DNA from: Nitrospira defluvii
GTDB lineage: Bacteria > Nitrospirota > Nitrospiria > Nitrospirales > Nitrospiraceae
DNA length: 64,000 bases
Direction: 5' to 3'
Assembly (NCBI GenBank): GCA_011525625.1
Contig: WYAX01000016.1
Span: forward strand, 124,001 to 188,000
A program made the translations under genes and the position numbers. Shown one piece after another: positions 35,556 to 42,784 of the stretch (its first letter is position 1; each line of letters starts with the position of its first letter). The notes below the pieces were generated by a model. It was not told the DNA's origin. It made no database searches and worked only from the letters and a program-made list of their open reading frames with translations.

Positions 35556-36581
35556 TCAGTACAGATTCGTCCGATAATCGCGAGTGAGCCCCTTTTTCAT
35601 GCGGCTGATCGAAAGCAGCCTCCGCGCCACCGTCGCCTGTACACTCCGTGTCTTGCTCGACTTGATATGGGCAACCAGGACGGCGGCGGGATCGATGTCT
35701 TCAACGGGAGAGGTTGCCGGCCACAAGGATGCGTGAACCAAGGCAACGCTGTCGCGGATGGAAAGCACCGGTCGGTCGATGCAAGTCACCAGGCGAGGTT
35801 GCTTTTCTGCTACCGCCAAGTCGGCCCGCATCGTGACATCCTCGGTGATGCGCGCCTGGCCGGACAGCATGACGATTTGGGTGCTGCCGGGAATCAGCGC
35901 GACGGCGGCGATGCGGGGCTGGACCAGGATGTTGCGAAAGCTGTCGGCCCGGCGATTGCCCGGCCGGTCGGCCAACCAGGCGGACTCATCTCGCCACCCG
36001 ATCAAGGCTTGCGATGGGTCGCCTTTTGGACTGACATCGGCGCGCCCTGTGTGATCGCACGTGGCCAGCGCCAGGAATCGGCTCGCGGCCAGAAACGACT
36101 GCGACTCGTCGGGTACCTTGGAAGAAGGAGGCACGGCTTCCCAGAACTGTGATCGCACCAGCGCCTTCGCGCAATGCACGTAACATTCTTCTACGGCAAT
36201 CTCGATGTCGCCTTGAGTGAGAGAGACAACACGTCCGTTGACGCGCAGCGTTTCCCCCAGGCTGGGAATGAGAAACAGCGCACCGACGCCGCGACCAGGA
36301 CGAGCGCTCTCCGGCTCATCCAGCGACGACGCCCGCAGTATCACCCGTGAGGCATTGAGTACAGTCACGAAGCCAGGCCGGCCGCCGGCCAGCGTGAGAT
36401 CGACGCCGGTCTCATGGCCGAACGCGACAAAGGCCAGGGGCGCAGCCGCAATCCAGCGCGTCGCTCCGTCATCGAGATGATCGATGACTTTCAAATCCTG
36501 TAGTGGATGGGCCTTCCCAACACAGGACTCAAACGCTGTCAGGGTTTCGATGACTGTGGTCTTGTCACAATCCTCCGTCAT
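35556..36581 (-). CDS. Pyridoxamine-5'-phosphate-oxidase-family flavoprotein, two-domain
   Basis: 341 aa from the ATG at 36581, which overlaps the PepSY 3 stop codon (ATGA). It contains two PPOX/FMN-binding split-barrel units. The first includes GVGALFLIPSLGETLRVNGR. The second includes LALATCDHTGRADVSPKGDP and WLADRPGNRRADSFRNILVQ. Both segments are hallmarks of the MSMEG_1061/Rv1155-like branch. Members bind FMN or F420 and reduce small molecules. Next to a PepSY protein and a siderophore receptor, a cytoplasmic ferric-siderophore reductase partner is a reasonable inference. The coupling with PepSY 3 implies balanced synthesis. Confidence 0.8.
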   Translation of the reverse strand: MTEDCDKTTVIETLTAFESCVGKAHPLQDLKVIDHLDDGATRWIAAAPLAFVAFGHETGVDLTLAGGRPGFVTVLNASRVILRASSLDEPESARPGRGVGALFLIPSLGETLRVNGRVVSLTQGDIEIAVEECYVHCAKALVRSQFWEAVPPSSKVPDESQSFLAASRFLALATCDHTGRADVSPKGDPSQALIGWRDESAWLADRPGNRRADSFRNILVQPRIAAVALIPGSTQIVMLSGQARITEDVTMRADLAVAEKQPRLVTCIDRPVLSIRDSVALVHASLWPATSPVEDIDPAAVLVAHIKSSKTRSVQATVARRLLSISRMKKGLTRDYRTNLY

Positions 36582-37723
36582 GAGGCGCTTCCATCGGCGA
36601 GTAGTTGTTCCTGTTGTACGAGATCGAATTCGGCCATGTCCCGCTTTTTCCACCAAAGATACAGCCCGCTGAGCAGCACGACGATGGCGAGGAGATCAAA
36701 CAGCGCCCACAATATTTTGAGCGGCATCTCGCCATAGTCGCCGAAATGCAACGGTTGCGAGAGCAGCAAGGCCGTCAAATACCACGGCATGTCCTTAGCC
36801 GCGCTGACCTGTGCCGTTTCAACGTCGATCAGTAACGGTTTCAACAACCGCCCGGTCAACGGGGTCTGCCCGCGCATGAACACCATATAGTGGTGGGGAC
36901 CGGCGAACGGTGTGGCGGGAAACGCCACGAAACGCACGGCCATATCCGGCTCCGCGGCCTCGGCCGCTCGAACCGCATCGTCCACCGGTCGCAGGGCCGC
37001 CGGTTTCGGCTTGCCCTTCCAAGGCTGTAACATGTCGGTAACTTCCGTCATCTGCCAGTATCCCAACAGAGGACGGTCCAGGGTATTGATCACCCCGGTG
37101 ACACCGACGACGAGCACCCAGACCACCGTTGCGATTCCCAGGAGATTGTGCAGGTCGAGCCATCGTAGCCGGGGACTGCGGTCCCGGCGGACGGCGCCGA
37201 AAGGCAGCTTCCGCATGAAGGGGCCATAAACCACGATGCCGGAGACGACCGAGATGACGAACAGCAGGCCCATGAAGCCGAGAAACAGCGTGCCCGGCAA
37301 CCCGGCGAACATATCGACGTGGAGTGTCAGCAACACATGGACGAGTCCATGGTCCACCGGGAACTCCTTCAGAAAATCTCCGGTTCGTGAATCGTACATG
37401 TAGAGCGCGGAGTTCTCCGGCGCCGTCGGCGTCTCGCCCAACGACACGAACCACATCGGATAATCGTCGTCCCTGATCAGGAACTTCACCGCGTCATGGG
37501 GCCGCCGAGCCTGCGCGTCTTTCACCAACGCATCCAAGTCGACAGCGGCTCGCGGTGTCACATGCTCGGGCGGCTCCACCGCATCGCCCAGCCAGATCGA
37601 CAGTTCATCCCGGAAAATCAGCGGCAGGCCGGTGAGACAGAGCATCAACAAGAACAGGGTACAGACCAAGCTGGTCCACTTGTGGATCCAGCACCAGCGT
37701 CTGATCGAGTCGGCGGTCAGCAT
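36578..37723 (-). CDS. PepSY-associated membrane protein, putative ferric-siderophore reductase (PepSY 3)
   Basis: 381 aa, closely related to PepSY 2. First helix IHKWTSLVCTLFLLMLCLTG, PepSY region (FLIRDDDYPMWFVSLGETP, YDSRTGDFLKEFP), helix LFLGFMGLLFVISVVSGIV, then LHNLLGIATVVWVLVVGVTG and LAIVVLLSGLYLWWKKRD. It starts nine bases after the receptor G stop codon. The PPOX gene overlaps its end. FoxB-like reduction is inferred; no catalytic residue can be named beyond the conserved His residues at helix ends. Confidence 0.87.
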   Translation of the reverse strand: MLTADSIRRWCWIHKWTSLVCTLFLLMLCLTGLPLIFRDELSIWLGDAVEPPEHVTPRAAVDLDALVKDAQARRPHDAVKFLIRDDDYPMWFVSLGETPTAPENSALYMYDSRTGDFLKEFPVDHGLVHVLLTLHVDMFAGLPGTLFLGFMGLLFVISVVSGIVVYGPFMRKLPFGAVRRDRSPRLRWLDLHNLLGIATVVWVLVVGVTGVINTLDRPLLGYWQMTEVTDMLQPWKGKPKPAALRPVDDAVRAAEAAEPDMAVRFVAFPATPFAGPHHYMVFMRGQTPLTGRLLKPLLIDVETAQVSAAKDMPWYLTALLLSQPLHFGDYGEMPLKILWALFDLLAIVVLLSGLYLWWKKRDMAEFDLVQQEQLLADGSAS

Positions 37724-37732
37724 GGGCCTGAT

Positions 37733-40150
37733 TTAGTAGAACTCCAATTTGACCGAGCCCAGGAAGGTGAGGGGCGCGCCGACGAAGGCGGCGGACGCAC
37801 GGCCGCCGCCACCGCTGTAGAAATACTCTTGGTTCAGCAGATTCTGTACATTCAACTGCGCGATCAAATTAGTGCGGGGAAAAATCTCCGGCTTGCGATA
37901 ATAGAGCGCCGCATCGGTTCGCACATAGCCAGGCAGTTCGAACGTATTGCTCAAATCTCCCGCCCGCTCGCCGGCGGCAAAGATTCCTCCGCCGATCCCG
38001 AACCCCTTCAAGGGCGCGTCTTGAAAATCGTAGGTCGTCCAGAAGCTTCCCGTATGTCTGGCGACCAGCGGGACGCGATTGCCGACCGGAATCGTGGTAT
38101 CCGCGGCAATCCGCATGTCAGTGTAGGCGTAGGTCGCAATCATTTTCCAACCCGGCGCCAATTGCGCGGTGATATCGAATTCGACGCCGTGACTTCGTTG
38201 TGCTCCCGTCTGGACAAAAAACAGCGGATTGGTCGGGTCCGCCGCAAGCACGTTGGTTTTGAGAATCCGATAGATGGCCACCGTCGAGGTCAATCGACCA
38301 GGAACGATATCGGTCTTCACGCCGGCTTCGTACTGTGTTCCCATCGACGGATCGAATTGATTGCGCGCCACCGTGAACGGCCCGAAGTTCGGAATGAAAG
38401 ACTGCGTCACATTGGCATAGAGGGACACCTGGGGGAGCGGCAAATAGGTCACGCCGATCCGTGGGCTGAAGGCATAATTTTCCGCCGAGGAATCCGCTCC
38501 GTTGACCGTACTGTGTTGATAGAAGTAATCGCCGCGGGCGCCGACGAGAACATGCAGATTGTCTAAGACCGAGATCTGGTCTTGCACATACCCGCCGAGC
38601 GCATTGGCGAAACTATCGCTGAATGGAGTGCGTTGAAGCACCGGTCCGGCGGTTTGCCCATAGACGGGGTTGAAGATATTGATCGAACTGAAAGGTGTTG
38701 CTGCCGCTTCGTAGGACGCATATTGCCGTCCTGCCTCGACACCGGCCAAGAGATTGTGTCCGATACTGCCGGTCGAAAACGTTCCGATCAGGTCGTTCCG
38801 CCAGTAGTAACTGGAGACCGGCGCCAGTTGGTCGAAAAAGAATCGCGACAGTGTCTGATTACCGGCCAAAAGGGCGATGCCGACGGTCCGGTAGGCGGTG
38901 GCGGTCGAATGATCGGCTCTGAAGCGGCTCTCGATATGCCAGTTGCTGTTGAAACGGTGTTCCACCGCGAGGCCGGCGCGCCATTCCTCGATAGCGAAGG
39001 TATCGAACCGTTCTCCGAGAAATCGGTTCTCGGGTATGGGCGCGATTCCCCGGCCGATGGCCGGCAGTCCGAAGTCGGGAGTGCGACGGTCTCGGATATA
39101 TTCACCGTCTATGGTGATGGAGGTATGGTTGCCGGCATTCCATGTGAACACGGGTGCTACGAAATACCGTTGTCCGCGCACGAAGTCGCGGAAACTCTCT
39201 GTATTTTCATACGCCCCGTTGATCCGAAACAGTAATGTTTTGCTCTCGTTCAAGGGACCGGTTACATCGATCATCGTCCGATAATAGTTATAGCTTCCCA
39301 CGATCTGGTCGATGGACGCATACCGTTCCGCCTGAGGCTGTTTGGTGATCAGGTTGACGATTCCGCCCGGTTGGCTTCGGCCGTAGAGCACTGAGGCGGG
39401 GCCCTTAAGCACCTCGATTCGCTGAAGACTCGCCACATCCCGAAACGTGAGCACCTGGTTCTGGTCTTCGTTGCGGAGATAGTTCTTGAAGTAGCCGCAG
39501 GGAAACCCCCGACAATAGGCGACATCGGCGGCGATGCCGGACTGTCCGACATCCCCCAGCGCCACCCCGCTGACGTTCCTGAGCGCCTGCTCCACCCTGA
39601 TCGCTCGTTGATCCTGCATGATTTTCTGCGTCACGACTCCAACCGACTGTGGCACCTGGATCAACGGCGTGTCGGTGCGGGTGGCCGTGCTGCCTGCTTC
39701 TGCCACGTAGGATTGTGAATCCTCATCTCGCTCGCGCACGTCCTTGACGACGATTTCCGGCACCTTCACCGGCCGTTCGCTGCGGTGTGGCATGGGCGGG
39801 GGCGGCGCGGGCAGCGCCGGCAGAATGCTGAAGGTATTGGCGCCGGTCCGGTTCGAGCGGAGACCGGTACCGTTCAGCAGCTGGTCGAGCGCCGTCTCCT
39901 CCGTGTGACGCCCGGCAAGGTCGGAACTCTGTCGGCCGGCCAGTAATTCTGGATCGGCGTTCACCGAGACACCGGCCTGTGTCGCAAAGGCGATCAGGGC
40001 CTGATTCAACGGTTGCGCGGGAATATTGAAGTCACGCTCCTCGGCGAACGCGGGAAAGGCCAGAAGCAGGACATTGAAGAAGAGCATACAGCAGAGGGGC
40101 CACGATCGGGTAATCGGGTGATGCCTGAACAAGCGCGATCGATCTGTCAC
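37733..40150 (-). CDS. fecA-like: TonB-dependent ferric-siderophore receptor with signalling domain (receptor G)
   Basis: 805 aa from a GTG at 40150, fixed by AAGGAGG six bases upstream; an in-frame ATG at 40198 lies before the ribosome site. Signal sequence (CCMLFFNVLLLAFPAFA), STN domain (FNIPAQPLNQALIAFATQAG), TonB box in PVKVPEIVVKDV, a plug with CRGFPCGYFKN and LKGPASVLYGRSQPGG, and a barrel ending SVKLEFY. Paralogue of receptors A and E. It heads the accessory run PepSY 3, PPOX, small membrane protein, CbiX-like and two Cys-rich genes. Confidence 0.93.
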   Translation of the reverse strand: MTDRSRLFRHHPITRSWPLCCMLFFNVLLLAFPAFAEERDFNIPAQPLNQALIAFATQAGVSVNADPELLAGRQSSDLAGRHTEETALDQLLNGTGLRSNRTGANTFSILPALPAPPPPMPHRSERPVKVPEIVVKDVRERDEDSQSYVAEAGSTATRTDTPLIQVPQSVGVVTQKIMQDQRAIRVEQALRNVSGVALGDVGQSGIAADVAYCRGFPCGYFKNYLRNEDQNQVLTFRDVASLQRIEVLKGPASVLYGRSQPGGIVNLITKQPQAERYASIDQIVGSYNYYRTMIDVTGPLNESKTLLFRINGAYENTESFRDFVRGQRYFVAPVFTWNAGNHTSITIDGEYIRDRRTPDFGLPAIGRGIAPIPENRFLGERFDTFAIEEWRAGLAVEHRFNSNWHIESRFRADHSTATAYRTVGIALLAGNQTLSRFFFDQLAPVSSYYWRNDLIGTFSTGSIGHNLLAGVEAGRQYASYEAAATPFSSINIFNPVYGQTAGPVLQRTPFSDSFANALGGYVQDQISVLDNLHVLVGARGDYFYQHSTVNGADSSAENYAFSPRIGVTYLPLPQVSLYANVTQSFIPNFGPFTVARNQFDPSMGTQYEAGVKTDIVPGRLTSTVAIYRILKTNVLAADPTNPLFFVQTGAQRSHGVEFDITAQLAPGWKMIATYAYTDMRIAADTTIPVGNRVPLVARHTGSFWTTYDFQDAPLKGFGIGGGIFAAGERAGDLSNTFELPGYVRTDAALYYRKPEIFPRTNLIAQLNVQNLLNQEYFYSGGGGRASAAFVGAPLTFLGSVKLEFY

Positions 40151-40184
40151 AGATAGCCTCCTTGATAACGACGTACGAGTCCCA

Positions 40185-40238
40185 CCTGTACGACACATCG
40201 TCGGGAGCGATCCTCACGCTCTGTGCAGAAAAAATATT
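40185..40238 (-). promoter_or_regulatory. Candidate receptor promoter (TGAGG/CGT class), receptor G
   Basis: Minus strand: A/T tract (40229-40238), TGAGG (40212-40216), about 19 bases, CGTACAGG (40185-40192), 35 bp before the GTG of receptor G. The spacing is two or three longer than in B, D and E. Confidence 0.38.
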
Positions 40239-40297
40239 CGCCCGCGAAAATGAGCGGCTGTCTGTGGAGCAGGGGAGCCCAGAGGCGAGGAGCGCTG

Positions 40298-41305
40298 TCA
40301 GCGCTCCTGCTTTGCGGCCAGGTGCACGTGCCAATGATCGGCGACAGGATGTTCGACGGCTACGGGCAGGGTCTTGGGCAGGGCGGCCAACGTCGTCTCG
40401 ATATCGGCAAACTGGATCACGGCGGTGAGCGGGAGCGAAGCGGCCGCCGGATCGATGCGAAGCGTGCCGCGATATTGGCGTTGAAGAGCCCTGATGACCT
40501 CGCCGAGCGGGGCCCGGTCGAACACCAGGACCTGTTTTTTCCATGTGCCGACGGTATCGGCGGCGACGGCCTGGATCGGTCCGATCCCCTCGGCAGTCAG
40601 GTTGACGGCATGACCGGCCGAGAGGAGGACCTGCAGGGTCGGTGCCGTGGTCCGTTCCACCCGCACCTGGCCGCGGAGAACGGCCACACTGATCCGGCTC
40701 TCGTCCCGCGTGACCTGAAAGGCCGTCCCCACGACGCGAATGGCGCCGATTCCGGCTTGGACGACGAACGGCCGGCCGGCATCCGTCGCCACGTCAAACA
40801 GAGCCTCGCCTTCGTCCAACTGAATCATGCGTTGTGCGCGCTGGTAGCGTACGCGGAGTCTGGAGCGGCCGTTGACATCGATTCGCGTCCCATCCTCCAA
40901 GGTCAGAGTTTTCTGCTCGGCGACTTGCGTCGCAGCCACGGTTTCCATTGCCGTGCCGAATCGCTCCATCGCGATCACCCCCAACGTGACGAGGGCCGCC
41001 AGCGTGGCGGCGATTCCAACGGACCAGGCCCAGCGCAATTTCGTCCTGCCGGCCCCGGAGATAGAATATAGGTGGGACGTCTCCCTGCAGGGGCCGTACA
41101 CGTCTTGGAGTGGCTCCAGGATCTCCCAATCGCGCCGGCAAGTCTCGAAGGCGCGGCGATGCTCGGGGTCGGCCGACAGCCACTGTTCGAACGCCTGTCG
41201 AATATCGGCGGGCGTCCGACTGCTGGTCTGACGCAAGGCCATGAGCCAACGGACTGCCTCGTCGTAGGCGTCGGGCACTGGCGCGTCTTTGGGCGATTGA
41301 TTCAT
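40298..41305 (-). CDS. fecR: FecR-type anti-sigma/signal relay protein (cassette G)
   Basis: 335 aa from the ATG at 41305 (MNQSPKDA); an upstream in-frame start would overlap fecI G by 50 bp. DUF4880-like domain (DEAVRWLMALRQTSSRTPAD), membrane helix (VGIAATLAALVTLGVIAM), FecR core (AEQKTLTLEDGTRIDVNGRS, LDEGEALFDVATD) and an STN-like end (LTAVIQFADIETTLAALPKT). The C-terminus keeps a His/Lys-rich tail. Gap to receptor G 147 bp. Confidence 0.9.
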   Translation of the reverse strand: MNQSPKDAPVPDAYDEAVRWLMALRQTSSRTPADIRQAFEQWLSADPEHRRAFETCRRDWEILEPLQDVYGPCRETSHLYSISGAGRTKLRWAWSVGIAATLAALVTLGVIAMERFGTAMETVAATQVAEQKTLTLEDGTRIDVNGRSRLRVRYQRAQRMIQLDEGEALFDVATDAGRPFVVQAGIGAIRVVGTAFQVTRDESRISVAVLRGQVRVERTTAPTLQVLLSAGHAVNLTAEGIGPIQAVAADTVGTWKKQVLVFDRAPLGEVIRALQRQYRGTLRIDPAAASLPLTAVIQFADIETTLAALPKTLPVAVEHPVADHWHVHLAAKQER

Positions 41306-41348
41306 GGGCGGTGGCTCTATCCTATCGACACGCAGCGGGCCTGTTCCC

Positions 41349-41900
41349 TCACCTGTGGTCGTCGAGCGCCTCGCGGCAACAGCGCATGGCTCGAATGACA
41401 TGTTTTTCGACCATGCTGACGGAGATGCCGAGCCGGGCGGCGATCGTCTCCTGACTCAGGTTGTGGAATCGATAGAGGATGAACACGGTTTTGCAGCGGC
41501 TCGGGAGGCCGTCGATGACCTCCATCACTCGCTGAAGCTGCTGGTTTCCCTGGACCACCCGCTCAGGTGTGCGCTCCTCGCTCAGCGCCGAGGCAGTCGC
41601 CGATGAGACCTGTTCCGCATCGCATGGATCGATGGTGTCTTTTCCCCGGCTGGCATGATTGATCGCGAGGTTTGCGGCGATTCGGAACAGATAGGCGCGG
41701 GGGTCGCGAATGTCGGCCGAGGGCTGCGCGCCCATCAGCCGGAGAAACGCTTCCTGCATGATGTCGGAGACCGTGTGAGGGCAGGAGACTTTGCGCGAAA
41801 GGTATCGACGCAAATCGTCACCGGAGGAGTAAAACAGCCGTTCGTAGTCTTGAGCCGCCACGCAGGAGCCGCTGTTGCAGTCCGTAGACTGTCCGATCAA
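41349..41900 (-). CDS. fecI: FecI-type ECF sigma factor (cassette G)
   Basis: 183 aa as drawn. Region 2: HTVSDIMQEAFLRLMGA and PRAYLFRIAANLAINHASR. Region 4: LPSRCKTVFILYRFHNLSQETI followed by SVSMVEKHVIRAMR. The first codon is TTG without a clear ribosome site; a GTG 13 codons on (41861) is an alternative, so the N-terminus is uncertain. It begins what may be the longest transcript in the window, reaching at least to 33037. Confidence 0.88.
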   Translation of the reverse strand: MIGQSTDCNSGSCVAAQDYERLFYSSGDDLRRYLSRKVSCPHTVSDIMQEAFLRLMGAQPSADIRDPRAYLFRIAANLAINHASRGKDTIDPCDAEQVSSATASALSEERTPERVVQGNQQLQRVMEVIDGLPSRCKTVFILYRFHNLSQETIAARLGISVSMVEKHVIRAMRCCREALDDHR

Positions 41901-42031
41901 GTTGAATCGGACGCGACCCTATCATGCCGGAAGAGTGGAAAGGCATGTTCGGGAACCGGAAAACGAGCGTCGGACAGGATAACAAGCAGATCCTTCGTTC
42001 ATCGACGCGTCCAATGAGCTCCTACCCCGCG

Positions 42032-42346
42032 CTACCGGCGTCCCCCGCCGCCTTGAACTCCACTGACATTGCGCAAGGCATCTCCGAGCGTCAATGCGCG
42101 CTGATCGTCCAGCAGGTCCCGATTGATGACCTGCGCCGAACCGGGAAGATCCTTGATCGGCGTGTCGGATTGGCGTGTGGTGGACGTCACGCAAGGTTCG
42201 AAATACGATCGCTCCGTTTTTGGCTCATGGCAGACACTCTGGCCTGCGACAGGCGGATCCGAGCGGCCAGGGTTTACCGCGCAGCCGGCAAGTGCGGCCA
42301 GGAGCGCCATGATACCGGCTGTGATGGATCGAGACGCGCAAGACAT
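42032..42346 (-). pseudogene. Truncated receptor plug with lipoprotein signal
   Basis: 104 aa with a strong ribosome site (AAGGAGG). A lipoprotein signal (MALLAALAGC) is followed by TTRQSDTPIKDLPGSAQVIN and DDQRALTLGDALRNVSGV, which is the first half of a TonB-receptor plug. It then stops after GGGGRR without the remainder of the plug or any barrel. No STN domain is present. Probably the 5' remnant of a deleted receptor gene. Because start, signal and frame are intact it may still be expressed as a small lipoprotein, so the pseudogene call is tentative. Confidence 0.55.
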
Positions 42347-42511
42347 GACAGCCTCCTTGTAACAGACGCGGAGTGCTTCGTCATTGTGGCATCCCTGTCG
42401 CCGATGGGTCAACGAGAGGGAGGGCCCTGGCGTCGACCCCACTCACCGTATTGCCGAAATTCCGCGCTCGTTTAGATCCCGGCCGTCTTACAGAAAGCAG
42501 CGGGTAAGCGT

Positions 42512-42781
42512 TCAGCGGGATTCGGGTCTATCGGCGCCGGGTGGGGGAGCAGGCCCACCCTCGACATACATGTAACCTTTCGTCTGCATGCACCCGCTCA
42601 AGTTGATGCCCCCGGCCATGGTGTCTTTCTGATGTTCCTGCCCCGAGAGCACCTCCGCCTTGCATTGCTCCCAATCGTCCTGCGTGTGCGCGTCGGTTTT
42701 GCCCGCTTGCACCCACCGGCCTTCGGCGCAGCCGGCCAGGAGTACAAGCAGCAGTCCCACCCCCATCCAGATCAGCGACAT
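42512..42781 (-). CDS. Small lipoprotein of cassette H
   Basis: 89 aa. Signal sequence with lipobox (LLVLLAGC), then a WVQAGKTDAHTQDDWEQCKAE segment cut by conserved Cys positions and ending CMQTKGYMYVEGG. The pattern of a spaced Cys pair with a final KGY resembles a widespread class of small outer-membrane lipoproteins of unknown function. It starts three bases after the receptor H stop codon, so it is in the same transcript. A role in receptor assembly or stability is only a guess. Confidence 0.7.
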   Translation of the reverse strand: MSLIWMGVGLLLVLLAGCAEGRWVQAGKTDAHTQDDWEQCKAEVLSGQEHQKDTMAGGINLSGCMQTKGYMYVEGGPAPPPGADRPESR

Positions 42782-42784
42782 GGC

